The notes under the pieces are model-generated. The model searched no databases, was not told the origin of the DNA, and saw only the letters and a program-made list of their open reading frames with translations. DNA of 64,000 nt. It comes from Euleptes europaea. Taxonomy: Eukaryota > Chordata > Lepidosauria > Squamata > Sphaerodactylidae. Positions 48,900 to 58,518 of this stretch are shown here, in pieces. The stretch covers positions 25,124,159 through 25,188,158 of the forward strand of contig NC_079318.1 in assembly GCF_029931775.1 (NCBI RefSeq), read 5' to 3'. Each line of letters opens with the position of its first letter. The stretch's first letter is position 1. A program made the position numbers and the translations under genes.

Positions 48900-49049
48900 G
48901 CTGCCTGCCCAGAGCTCCCCCTCATTGGCAGTCTTCAAGCAGTGGCTGGACATACACTTGTCAGTGATGCTGTAGGCTGATTCTGCATTGAGCAGGGGGT
49001 TGGATTAGATGACCTGCATGGTCCCCTCCAACTCTATGATTCTATAACA
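48900..49049 (+). mobile_element. CR1 LINE 3' end
   Basis: TTCAAGCAGTGGCTGGACAT, GAGCAGGGGGTTGGATTAGA, GACCTGCATGGTCCCCTCCA and the terminal CTATGATTCTATA octamers. Short 5'-truncated copy. Confidence 0.85.
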
Positions 49050-49910
49050 GTCACTTCTCTCACCTGTTTCCCAAAAGGAAGACTATTTAAAAAGTCAGCC
49101 CAGAAAGGACTACATATGTTAGAGAGAAGGGACAAGTTGAAGGCTAGGGCAGAAGGTCCTGTATTAGGTAAACCTGCAGACAGAAGAGACAAACTTTTCA
49201 CTGGACATTATTTCCTTTCAAAGAACAAAAGGTAAATGTGTCCTTTGTGCGCTAACTAATTTAAACCAGATGCAGAAATTCACAATTGCAGACAAAAAAT
49301 TGGGAAGAGGAATGAACTGGATGTTCATGTTTAATTACACTCTTTACAACAACAAAACTTCACAATGATTTTAGAGAACATTAAACCAATCTGAGTGCCA
49401 TCTGGAGCCATTCACCAATCCTGCATAAATCTTACAACATGCTATAGCTAATGGAATGCAACAGCAGTCTACCGACAGAAAGCCATTCCTCTTTTGTTCT
49501 TTCATAATATAAAGAAAGCTTTTGACAACTGTATCTGAAAGATTCAAAACCTCTAGGAAACTTTTTAGATATCATTGGATCTCTTTACCGGCCGGCAATA
49601 AGGCATGATTGACAAGGGGACGAGGGGGGATGTAGAGGCTTTGCCCCCTCCCCGCAATAGACAGCCCCTGCAGGGGGTGACAAAAGCAAATGATTTCTTG
49701 GTTTAGCTGGCAGGCAGGGCTGCAGAAGGAGACTGGGAGGGGTACGGAGCAGAGGCCAGCCCTCCCCACTCCACACACAACAGACAGCTCTCCAGCTTTG
49801 TGTGTGTGTGGGGTGGGGGGAATGTAGAAGCAGAGGCTGAAGGTTTTGCCCCAACAATTTAAAACAAACACATATCAAACCCCCAAAAATATGAGAGATC
49901 ACTGATTATT
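49050..49910. other. No recognised feature
   Basis: Unique-looking; GC-rich between 49600 and 49830 with open frames but no protein signature. Confidence 0.3.
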
Positions 49911-50112
49911 AGGGTTGCCAACTGCCAGGTAGTAGCAGATCTCCTGCTAATACAACTGATCTCCAGCCAATAGAGATCAGATCACCTGGAGAAAAATGGC
50001 CGCTTTGGCAATTGGACTCTATGGCACTGAAGTCCCTCCCCTCCCCAAACTCTGCCCTCCTCAGGCTCCGCCCCAAAAATCTCCCGTCGGCAAAGAGGGA
50101 CCTGGCAACCCT
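49911..50112 (-). mobile_element. Small inverted-repeat element (AGGGTTGCCA family)
   Basis: Complete reverse-strand copy: AGGGTTGCCA and TGGCAACCCT ends, interior AATGGCCGCTTTGGCAATTG and GGCTCCGCCCCAAAAATCTC. Confidence 0.88.
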
Positions 50113-50235
50113 ACTGATGATGGCCACCTCATCACTCTTTCTGTGAGATAATTACCAATTCGGGATCTCAGATCACTCAACTTACTTGGTTTAAAATTAA
50201 AGCACTAAGCAATTACACTTTCCCCTCATAAAAAT

Positions 50236-50452
50236 AGTGCAGTCAGACTAGGATCTTGAAGACCAGGTTCAAATCTCCATGCTACCATGGAAGCTCATTG
50301 GGTGTCCTTGGGCCAGTCACTCCCTCTCTCTCTCAGTCCAACCTACCTCACATTGCCGTGAGGATAAAAGGGAGTAGGGGAGAATGATATTGTATGCATC
50401 TTTGAGTCCCCACTGGGGACAAAAGCAGAGTATAAATATGAAAAAAATGCAA
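50236..50452 (+). mobile_element. tRNA-derived SINE (family B)
   Basis: GACTAGGATCTTGAAGACCA, GGTTCAAATCTCCATGCTAC (B box), GGTGTCCTTGGGCCAGTCAC, CCAACCTACCTCACATTGCC and AGAGTATAAATATGAAAAAA tail. The very start of the head is eroded. Confidence 0.75.
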
Positions 50453-50477
50453 ATAAACACATCCCTCCAGCTCCTCC

Positions 50478-50665
50478 TTTTCCCCTCATCAAGTCACAGC
50501 TGACTTATGGTGATCCCGTATGGTTTTTAAGGCGAGAGGCCTTCAGAGGTGGTTAGCCATTGCTTCCTCTGTGTAGTGTCCCGGGTTTTCCTTTGTGGTC
50601 TCCCATCCAGGGCTGAACCTGCTTAGTTTTGGAGACTGGGCTAGCCTCAGCTATCCAGGTCAAGC
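50478..50665 (-). mobile_element. 5S-rRNA-derived SINE
   Basis: On the minus strand: GGCTAGCCCAGTCTCCAAAA (diverged 5S head), GCAGGTTCAGCCCTGGATGG, GAGACCACAAAGGAAAACCC and the tail CATAAGTCAGCTGTGACTTG. Confidence 0.75.
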
Positions 50666-52244
50666 TATCCCTACTCCTCTTAGCCCCATGTAACACAAGT
50701 GGGAGGCCGATTTTCAAAATAAAAGTTGAGCCCATGGGCAACATTCCCCCCCCCCCATTTAAGTAACAATCCGCAAGTCACTTTGGATGGGAAAAAATGT
50801 AGAAATCAACCAGGAGCTATCATATAAAAGTGGGAGAATATACCTTCCCCCATTGGCACACTTTGTTTTCATTTTAAAAAAGAATTCTTTGCTTGAGGAT
50901 CTCGGGAGAGGAAGAATAACTCATTCATATACCAATTCATACTTCCCTGTACAAATTGAGTGTTTCTATTGCCCTTGAAATAGGGTCACTTTCTCCTACA
51001 AGCCTGAACATTGGAAGGAAGAATCCTTTCTATATTCTAATCAGGTGGGAAACAAAAATGTCACAAGCAGAAACGTATCTTTCACTGAAAACATAAGAGA
51101 ACTGAGAGCAGCAGAGGAGGCAAGGAATCCAAAGAGGTGTCATTCCTAACCAAAAAAAAATAAAAGACTTAAGTCAACATGAGTATAACCCAAATAAAAA
51201 TTTTGTGCACATCCCTACTTGTCTTTATTCCCCAGTGTAGCTAGTTGCAACTTCAGACAATGTTCTGCAATACCTCTTCCAAAGCAGCTTCAGGTGCTTA
51301 CGTGGCTACTTTTAAAAAATTAGGTTAGCTGATCCTGCATCTTCCACGTCCCTTGTAGCTGGGTGCTCAGAAGTAGGCCTGTATCTCATGATAAGGCTAG
51401 AAAACTAGTCTCACTTTTATTATAATAAAGTGGGGCCTCCCCCTACCAATATGGTTCTGAGGCATGGAAATCAAGTGAGTTCACTCCTCTGCCTTCCCTC
51501 GGGCCTATGGTAGAAAACTGACAATCTTCAGTGGAGTCATGGCATAATATTTTTCCAGAAAGGAAGCTTGAGACCAAATATTTATTTTTACAATCTAACA
51601 TGTAAAAGATCTTCCTTGAGGTGACCCAGCACAGCCACACTGGTAGCCAGAATGCATCAACAGTCATGAAGGGCTTTTCAGCCAGTGCGTTCTGAGCAAT
51701 AGTGAAGTGCTTGTTACTCACTGGCTGCATGTGATCTAGATCTCTTTTCTAGCAGTAGCAATTCTCCTCCAGGGACATCACATGAGCCCCAGCCCTTGAA
51801 TCATAATTTCATGTAAATAGCTTGGAAAAGCCCTAAATGTCTACTCTGCTAGCTGTACACTCACAGTGTTCCCTGTTTAGGGTATATTGTTATTCTTGTT
51901 AAGGGTAGGGGGTTGTCATTCCCTTTGACACCCTCCCTTTGCACTTCTTTTCCTCCCAGGCCAGGCTTGTCATTCAGTTCTTGCTTCATTTATTTCCCAC
52001 TCAATCCACAGTCACACCACTGATTTCCCACTTGTCTTCCTGTTGTTTTGCTGCCATTGTGACCCAGAATCATGTCATCTCATTGATTCTCTTCCCACTA
52101 AAGATTTGTGGTGTGGGAAAGGTAATTTTGCTTATGCTCATTTCATTCAACCTCTTTCTCCGAATTCTAGCTGCGACCCCTTCAAGCAGAATGAATACAT
52201 TTCTTTATGTGTGTGAAATAAACACGAGTAATGATAAGGCTTTG
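50666..52244. other. No recognised feature
   Basis: Unique-looking sequence with a C-run at 50747-50756. Nothing supportable. Confidence 0.3.
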
Positions 52245-52507
52245 ACCCTAGAAGCTAAAATGAGGTTATCGTATTTTGGTCACATCATGAGATGACAAGC
52301 GTCACTGGAAAAGACAGTCATGCTAGGAAAAGTGGAGGGCAGCAGGAAAAGAGGAAGACCCAACAAGAGATGGATTGACTCAATAAAGGAAGCCACAGTC
52401 TCAATTTGCAAGATCTGAGCAAGGCTGACAAAGGTAGGACATTTTGGAGGACTTTCATTCATAGGGTCGCCATGAGTCGGAAGCGACTTGACGGCACTTA
52501 ATACACA
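52245..52507 (+). mobile_element. BovB LINE 3' end
   Basis: GACCCTAGAAGCTAAAATGA, GGTTATCGTATTTTGGTCAC, GAGGGCAGCAGGAAAAGAGG, GAAGACCCAACAAGAGATGG and the terminal GGTCGCCATGAGTCGGAAGC with CTTGACGGCACTTAATACAC. Well preserved. Confidence 0.9.
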
Positions 52508-52630
52508 CAATGATAAGGCATCATTTCAATGGTGATTGTGTGAGCTGGAGCTTCTGATGTGTTCTGAAGACCACCATCATGTGCAGGATGGATGTGCTGC
52601 ATGTAAATAATTATCATTATTTGGCTAGAT

Positions 52631-52821
52631 CAGTGGTTCCCAAACTTTTCGGGCCACCGCCCCCTTGGTTCCACAAACTCAACCCCAGCGCCCCCTACCC
52701 TAGCCAACAACCCAGTTGAAGGGGCCAACCTCTAGCGCCCCGTTACCCCCTTGCCTCTTAGTGCCCCCTAGGTAATTCCAGTGCCCCCAGGGGGTGGTAC
52801 TGCCCACTTTGGGAACCACTG
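52631..52821. mobile_element. hAT-type small element with 8-bp duplication
   Basis: Ends CAGTGGTTCCCAAAC and TTTGGGAACCACTG, exact 8-base flanking repeat GGCTAGAT (52623-52630 and 52822-52829). 191 bases; interior repeats of GCGCCCC / GTGCCCCC. Distinct from the 33088 family. Confidence 0.9.
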
Positions 52822-52917
52822 GGCTAGATTATGCGCCAGAGACTTGGGCTAGAGTCCGGGAGACCCAGAGTTCCAAGCTCTCACACAACCCTACCCACCA
52901 CATATTTTTGAGGTAGG

Positions 52918-53330
52918 GATATGACTCAGGTGGAGCATCTGCTTTGCATGCAGAAGGTCCAAGTTTCAATACTCTACACTTCCACTAAAAAAAAAAAAAA
53001 AGGAATCTGGAAGTAGGTGATGTGAAAGGCCACTGCCTGAGACCCGGAAGGGCTGCAGCTACTTAGATAGGGTTGCCAGCTCTGGGTTGGGAAATACCTG
53101 GAGATTTTTGGGCTGGAGGCTGAGGAAGGCAGGGTTTTGGGAGGGACTTCAAAGCCATAGAGTCCAATTGCCAAAGAGGCCATTTTCTCCAGGTGAACTG
53201 ATCTCTATCTGCTGGAGATCAGTTGCAATAGCAATAGCTAGTCCCTGGAGGCTGGCAACCCTATAGAGTTGAGATTACTCACCTGATAGACCTATGGTCT
53301 AGCTCAATATAAGGCAGCTTAATCAGTGTT
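52918..53330 (+). mobile_element. tRNA-Ala-like SINE split by an AGGGTTGCCA element
   Basis: Head and body at 52918-53068 (GACTCAGGTGGAGCATCTGC, GCATGCAGAAGGTCCAAGTT, GAAGTAGGTGATGTGAAAGG) and the tail after 53263 (CTATGGTCTAGCTCAATATA, AGGCAGCTT). An A-run of about 15 lies inside at 52987-53001. Confidence 0.75.
53069..53262 (+). mobile_element. Small inverted-repeat element (AGGGTTGCCA family)
   Basis: AGGGTTGCCA to TGGCAACCCT, with CTTCAAAGCCATAGAGTCCA and GAACTGATCTCTATCTGCTG. Inserted into a tRNA-Ala-like SINE, so younger than it. Confidence 0.85.
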
Positions 53331-53386
53331 TATGTGTGGCTCGCCTTTACAATCATCTGTTAGGACTCAATGCCCTGTTCTTTTCT

Positions 53387-53587
53387 AGGGTTGCCATGCC
53401 CCTCTTCGCCATCGGCGGGAAGGTTTTTGGGGCGGAGCCTGAAGAGGGTGGGGTTTGGGGAGGGACTTCAATGCCATAGAGTCCAATTACCAAAGCAGCC
53501 ATTTTCTCCAGGTGAACTGATCTCTATCGGCTGGAGATCAGTTGCAATAGCAGATCTCCAGCTAGTACTTGGGAGGCTGGCAACCCT
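53387..53587 (+). mobile_element. Small inverted-repeat element (AGGGTTGCCA family)
   Basis: AGGGTTGCCA to GGCAACCCT, CTTCAATGCCATAGAGTCCA, AATTACCAAAGCAGCCATTT, CTCTATCGGCTGGAGATCAG. The fullest + strand copy, only 125 bases from the previous one. Confidence 0.88.
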
Positions 53588-53773
53588 ATTCTTTTCTCCA
53601 TTCAGTTTAGCACGCCTCCAACTTGGCAGCCTCTACAGCTGCAGAGAAGGGTCTCGTTTCGTTTTTAAAACCAAAAGTCGAGTGAGGCTTTTTGGGGTTG
53701 CCTTCTGGCCAAAAAAAAAGGGGGGGGGCTCTGCGGGTGTTTGACCCAACACAAAGATCTGCAATAGTAGAAA

Positions 53774-54126
53774 AGAGCAAGAGTCCAGTAGCACCTTAAA
53801 GACTAACAAAAATATTTTCTGGCAGGGTATGAGCTTTCGTGAGCCACAGCTCACTTCTTCAGATAGGTATCTGAAGAAGCGAGCTGTGGCTCACGAAAGC
53901 TCATACCCTGCCAGAAAATAGGTATCTGAAGAAGTGAGCTGTGGCTCACGAAAGCTCCTACCCTGCCAGAAAATATTTTAGTCAAAAAGGGCAAGAGTCC
54001 AGTAGCACCTTAAAGACTAACAAAAATATTTTCTGGTAGGGTATGAGCTTTCGTGAGCCACGGCTCACTTCTTCATTTAGAAAATATTTTTGTTAGTTTT
54101 TAAGGTGCTACTGGACTCTTGCTCTT
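53774..54126. repeat. Alternating copies of a hammerhead-like dispersed repeat
   Basis: The unit reads CTGAAGAAGTGAGCTGTGGC, CTCACGAAAGCTCATACCCT, GCCAGAAAATATTTTTGTTA, GTCTTTAAGGTGCTACTGGA and CTCTTGC. Order: minus (53774-53862), plus head (53866-53920), plus head (53921-53979), minus (53990-54076), plus tail (54078-54122). Each head has a fold like a type I hammerhead ribozyme. I associate this class of repeat with Penelope-like elements, tentatively. Confidence 0.65.
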
Positions 54127-54369
54127 CATGGAAGGTTTTGCCTTGGATTTGTCACTCTATAGATGCACATTTTCCCCCATCTGAATTCTCAAAACTCTGC
54201 ATGGCTGTTGGATGTAAATATACACTTTTTTTTGTGACCAGATTTATTATTAAAAACATAAAATAAAAAAAAAACTGTCCTTCATGGCGGCTTATTGTTG
54301 AGTTTTGAGGATACGGATGGGGGGAAAGTGCATCTAAAGAGTGGCAAATCCAAGGCAAAACCTTCCATG
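54127..54369. mobile_element. Foldback element next to NTPCR exon 1
   Basis: Arms CATGGAAGGTTTTGCCTTGG with TAGATGCACATTTTCCCCC and their reverse complement (54300-54369) face each other across an AT-rich centre. A partial third arm (AAGGTTTTGCCTTGGATTCG) follows to 54395. Confidence 0.75.
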
Positions 54370-54489
54370 AAGGTTTTGCCTTGGATTCGCCACTGGGAAA
54401 GATCTGCAAAAACTCGTCTTGCCAAAAGTGAGACGAGCCGGGTTTTTTATTTATTTATTTATTTTATTTTATTTTGCAATAGGTCTGCA

Positions 54490-54870
54490 GCAAGAGAACC
54501 CCGGGGGAAGTGCGCCCTCCCCGGCGGGAGGGACAGCTGCGAGGCCGGCGCTGCAGACGCCGCCCGCGTTTTCCCAGCACCGCCTCCCCGCCGCCGCCTC
54601 CTTTTGCAAGCGGGCTGCAGGGATCCGAGCCAAAGGGGGGGGGGGAAGAGCTCCCTCTAGACCGGCCTCCTTCTCCCCCCTTCGGGCTCCCCCAGCATGG
54701 CCAAGCACGTGCTGCTCACGGGACCGCCAGGTAAGCCGCCTCCCCCGAAAGAGCTCCCAAGGCCCAGCCGGCTGGAAGCGGAGCAACCGGGCCGTGCAAA
54801 GGCAGGACGTCGGGCGGACCCGCACGGGCGCTCGAGCCTCCTTTCTTCCCTGTTGCAGCCAGGAAACGGT
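54490..54870 (+). promoter_or_regulatory. CpG-rich promoter region of NTPCR
   Basis: A G+C- and CpG-rich block with GC-box-like GGCGGG and long G/C runs (54636-54645), starting right after an AT-rich (TTTA)n tract. It covers the presumed 5' UTR, the first exon and the start of intron 1. No TATA box seen. Confidence 0.65.
54697..54730 (+). CDS. NTPCR: NTPCR exon 1 (nucleoside-triphosphatase, THEP1 family)
   Basis: Codes MAKHVLLTGPP plus the first base of a Gly codon, then a consensus donor GTAAGC at 54731. Human NTPCR begins MARHVFLTGPPG, so the match is nearly residue for residue. It carries the first half of the Walker A loop (GPPG); the second half (GKTT) is on exon 2, so intron 1 (54731-58518, phase 1) splits the P-loop. 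The enzyme is a small P-loop NTPase, about 190 residues in human, that hydrolyses ATP, GTP and other NTPs in vitro; its cell role is not settled. The exon lies in a CpG-rich block, and MAP10 is the next host gene upstream. An upstream in-frame extension is unlikely: the start context is C at -3 with G at +4, moderate only, but the homology starts exactly here. The 3' part of the gene is outside the window. Confidence 0.93.
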
Positions 54871-55028
54871 TTGGGGCTGAAGACCAGGTTTGAAACGGCC
54901 GTCCCCCACCTTTTCCCCAAAAAGTGTGCTTTTGGGATAGTCCCTACTATTGGACTTTTTGAAGAAAATACAGCATTTACTTGAAAGGACAGGGCGATTG
55001 GTGCATTGAGACTGCACTTTACTTAGAT

Positions 55029-55313
55029 CGCTGGTTCCCAACCAGGGGTCTGTGGACCCCCAGGGGTCCGCGAGAACTAAATTAAGGTCCGTGAAACAAA
55101 GTTACAAACCCATAATAAATTAATATTTTCAATTAAAAGTTCTCTATTATAAAAATATGTACTCAAATATTATTCTAAGTTTAATGCTTAACTAACAGTT
55201 ATGATTAAAGTTTATTTTCAAATTGTCGGAATTTTTATTTTGAACCTTGGGGTCCCTGCACCGAACAAAAAAGTCCTAGTGGTCCCTGGTCAAAAAAAGG
55301 TTGGGAACCACTG
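55029..55313. mobile_element. hAT-type non-autonomous transposon with 8-bp duplication
   Basis: CGCTGGTTCCCAACC and GGTTGGGAACCACTG ends, exact 8-base flanks ACTTAGAT (55021-55028 and 55314-55321). Nearly identical in length and sequence to the copy at 33088-33371 (285 vs 284 bases). Confidence 0.93.
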
Positions 55314-55321
55314 ACTTAGAT

Positions 55322-55733
55322 TGTGCATACTGTATATAACTTTGATTGTTATAACTTTGTATATAACTTTGATGTATCTTTCACTATTGTATTGTTGATG
55401 TTACATGTGTAAGCACCAATAAGAATAACATACCACACCCTCATTAGCACATTATCTTGATACTTACAGGACAATGGTTAGCACCATTACCTTTGATACT
55501 TTTTGCAGGACAATGATTCAGCTCAAACCCAACCTCTTTCTGACTATATATTACTCTTCCTACACACTTGACACTGAGAGACACTGTCCTTCAGTGTTAC
55601 TCCTCTGAAGATGCCGGCCACAGCTGCTGGCGAAATGTCAGGAAAGAAAATACCAAGACCACGGTCACACAGCCCGGATAACCTACGAGAACCAATGAAC
55701 TCTGACCGTGAAAGCCTTCGACAATAACAAGAA
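55322..55733 (+). mobile_element. Penelope-like terminal repeat fragment with hammerhead-like motif
   Basis: Widely dispersed amniote-type repeat: GTGTAAGCACCAATAAGAAT, GACAATGGTTAGCACCATTA, CTCTGAAGATGCCGGCCACA, GCTGCTGGCGAAATGTCAGG, then CACGGTCACACAGCCCGGAT and GTGAAAGCCTTCGACAATAA. The CTGAAGA ... GAAA part folds like a hammerhead core. The family assignment is from memory of similar repeats and is tentative. Confidence 0.5.
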
Positions 55734-55817
55734 GAAGTTTTTGCTACTTTTGTACTGGAGGCTCCGTTGCAGATTTTCTAACCGTTGGTATTGGCACGGA
55801 GGTGCCTATTTTGTATT

Positions 55818-56012
55818 GTCACCTCCAGGTAGCGGCAGAAGGTATCCTGCTATTTCAACTGATCTCCAGCCGATTGAGATCAGTTCACCTGGAGAAAGTG
55901 GCCGCTTTGGCAATGGGACTCTATGGCCTTGAAGTCCCTCCCCAAACCCTGCCCTCTTCAGGCTCCGCCCCCAAGATCTCCTGCCGGTTGCGGAGAGGGA
56001 CCTGGCAACCCT
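55818..56012 (-). mobile_element. Small inverted-repeat element (AGGGTTGCCA family)
   Basis: Reverse-strand copy. The GGCAACCCT end is intact, the other eroded (GTCACCTCCAGGTAG). Interior GAAAGTGGCCGCTTTGGCAA and GGCTCCGCCCCCAAGATCTC. Confidence 0.8.
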
Positions 56013-56170
56013 ACCTACCATGGGGTGATGTCGCATCCTAGGCAGACTATGTTTGCCAGTGCCTTCTCCAGTCATCTCCTCTTTACCCCCAGCAAGCTGG
56101 GTACTCATTTTATGGTCCTCGGAAGGATGGAAGGCTGAGTCAACCTTGAGCCGGCTACCTGAAACCAACC
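56013..56170 (-). mobile_element. Sauria-type SINE, internal piece
   Basis: GGGGTGATGTCGCATCC, GCCAGTGCCTTCTCCAGTCA, CCCCAGCAAGCTGGGTACTC and CCTTGAGCCGGCTACCTGAA. Both ends are missing. Confidence 0.75.
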
Positions 56171-56182
56171 CCATAAACATAG

Positions 56183-56358
56183 ACCATTTATGCATGGGAG
56201 GTTTTGCCTTGGATTTGCCGCTCTGTAGAATCATTTTCCCCATCCAAGTTCTCAAAACTCAAAAATAAGCCCCCTAGGCAGAGTTGAGAATTTGGATGGG
56301 GAAAATGTGCATCTACAGAGCGGCAAATCCAAAGCAAAACCTCCCATGCATAAATGGC
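56183..56358. mobile_element. Complete foldback element
   Basis: CCATTTATGCATGGGAGGTT, TTGCCTTGGATTTGCCGCTC and TCATTTTCCCCATCCAAG form a long arm mirrored by GGATGGGGAAAATGTGCATC, GAGCGGCAAATCCAAAGCAA and CTCCCATGCATAAATGG. The arms are about 80 bases around a 20-base centre. Same family as 54127-54369. Confidence 0.85.
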
Positions 56359-57096
56359 CCTAAACTAATTTACAGGCCAAGCCTTGTTTACTCAGATGTA
56401 AGCGTCGTGGCACCCAGTGAGACTTACTCGCCAGTAATTGCTTGGATTGCGCTTGTACTTCCTTGGTTCCAAATAAACATGGCGGTGCAGAAAATCATTT
56501 GGATCGGCCTGGTTGTGAGAAGGACTTTTATTTATTGTTATATAACAACACTTAAACAGCAATTTATATTTACTGGCTAGAAAGAAGCCTGCAGCCAAAT
56601 ATATTGGCTGGTTATATCGAATTGCAATGTGAAATTGGCTCCCGCAGCCCTTATTGATTCTTGTCCCTTGTTGCTTTTTTCTCTCCCCGCCTCCCACCCG
56701 CAATTTTGCCACTAAAAATGCTCAGGAAAGAAACATTCACCCCATCCAACCCCATTCCATACATTTGTATGGCATTTGGGTTGAATGAGCTTCTTAGTGT
56801 CTCAGTATTGCAAAACAGGCTTCTTATTTTATTTTTGGATAGTAAAATAATCATAACAAATCTTAGTATTCCCCCCAGAGTATTATATATAAGTACAGTG
56901 CATTAAAGAAAGTCCCACTGGACTGCATAAGACCTGTTTTCTGAGTAAGCATACAGAGGATCAAGCTACACATGTCAGTTCACTTCAAATACTTGATTTT
57001 AACTCAGGTATGCTGTTATAGGATTATACTCACCCTGCTGTTCAGGGTAGGCATATGGAATTAAATGACAAAATAAATTTCATTTTTATTTTTTAA

Positions 57097-57240
57097 AACG
57101 TCCCCAAATATTATTTGACTGCTTTGTTAAAGTTTTTTAATGTTCTCATGGCTCAAACCTCATTTTTAAAGACGTCCCCAAATATTATTAAGACTGCTAA
57201 AGTTTTTAATGTTCTCGTGGCTCAAACCTCATTTTTTGGA
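57097..57240 (+). repeat. Tandem duplication of about 70 bases
   Basis: ACGTCCCCAAATATTATT, TTTTTAATGTTCTC and TGGCTCAAACCTCATTTTT occur twice in a row with small differences. Local duplication in intron 1; no function suggested. Confidence 0.85.
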
Positions 57241-57621
57241 TCCTGACAGGTTTTGAAACAGCTACTGCCTCATCAGTTAAGTTGCAAGCGCCAGTGGTCC
57301 CCTTAATATTCAGATTGTGTAGCTTAATCTTTTTTAAAAAATGATTTAGTATGTCCAATTTAAGTAATGTACCATTATGGGACAATTATCATTGTCCTCC
57401 TATTTTGTAGGAATAAATTAGGTTCCTGAGGGTTTAAGTGGTAAACCGACCAAACAGAGTCATTTGTCAATGGATGTTAATATGATTGTGTAGGATGACA
57501 GGATTAGAGTTGGGAGGGCAGTGGTGGCTATATTAATAGGCAAACACTTTTTATTGCGTAGCGTCCGTCTGTTGCGGAAATTGAGACGATGGACCTCATT
57601 TATCACCTATAAGGAAGTTCT

Positions 57622-57955
57622 TTTTTAATATTTGTTTTTATTTTATAATCAAAAGGGTACAGAAGGGGGAAAAAGGGAAAGGGAAAAAATAAAGATGTCC
57701 AACATACAATAAAAAAACAAGGATTCAGAAACAAATCAAGCAGACTACATTACCCTGCTTTTCTACACTGTTTTACGATCGAATGATTGCCTAAGTTGAA
57801 AAAAGAAAAAATATTTGGGCAAGCTAAATATATAACATCTGAAAATACTCACCTTTTATATCTATCAAGCATATTTACTGTAATAGCTCTGCGTCGAAGT
57901 AGTTATCTAGATCTGAAATTAAGATACAATTGCCATTAGCTAATATCTACTTTCT
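57622..57955 (-). mobile_element. 5'-truncated L1-like insertion with target duplication
   Basis: Reverse-strand LINE 3' end (T-rich at the left, AATAAAAACAAATATTAAAA when read on the minus strand). Flanks TATAAGGAAGTTCT (57608-57621) and TATAGGGAAGTTCT (57956-57969) are a 14-base duplication with one change. Confidence 0.75.
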
Positions 57956-58518
57956 TATAGGGAAGTTCTAAATACATCAGTCTGCAAAATGCTTACGCAG
58001 GTATTCTTACACTTTTATAAAGTGTAAGAATATCTTTGAAAATGGATATTTGGGGATGCTTCCCAAAAAATATCAGTGCGTGTTTATGTAATTACTCAAT
58101 ACATTATTTGTTTGAGAAGTCTGAAGTACAAACAGTTCTTGTATGCAAAGGCTGCCCTTTCAGTCTCCACCAAGGCAAACGGTGGAGTATAGGAATATGT
58201 GCCAGATAGATTAGGATTTTTATGTTGTGAATGTCCCTGTTCCCACCCTGTATGTCTGTGGCTGATGAGAGGTTGTGAAGACTTGCAATGTCACAGTCCT
58301 GATTATATGGTAAAATCTTCTATTTCTAGTGTCATGTGCAGGCCGCTGCAGGAACCCCATTTGGCTACACCAGCATCATACTACATTGGAACTATAATGT
58401 GTATTTTAGGAGAGAGGTCTATAAAAACTAGAAATAAGTTTTTACTGCCTTACTATTTTAGAGTTTACATCTCATTGCTACTGAAAGTGTGGCATAGCAA
58501 AGACTCTCTTTGTTACAG

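Larger units (their letters stand above)
54731..58518 (+). other. NTPCR intron 1, contents
   Basis: Holds a hAT-type element (55029-55313), a Penelope-like fragment (55322-55733), an AGGGTTGCCA element (55818-56012), a Sauria SINE piece, a foldback element (56183-56358), a 70-base tandem duplication (57097-57240) and an L1-like insert (57622-57955). The acceptor is TTGTTACAG at 58510-58518. The stretches 56360-57090 and 57960-58510 hold nothing I recognise. Confidence 0.7.

Noticed and set aside
49490-49560. L1-type reverse transcriptase trace (FHNIKKAFDN-like)
   Set aside because: Only one short motif resembles L1; the flanks show no other RT block, so chance is likely.
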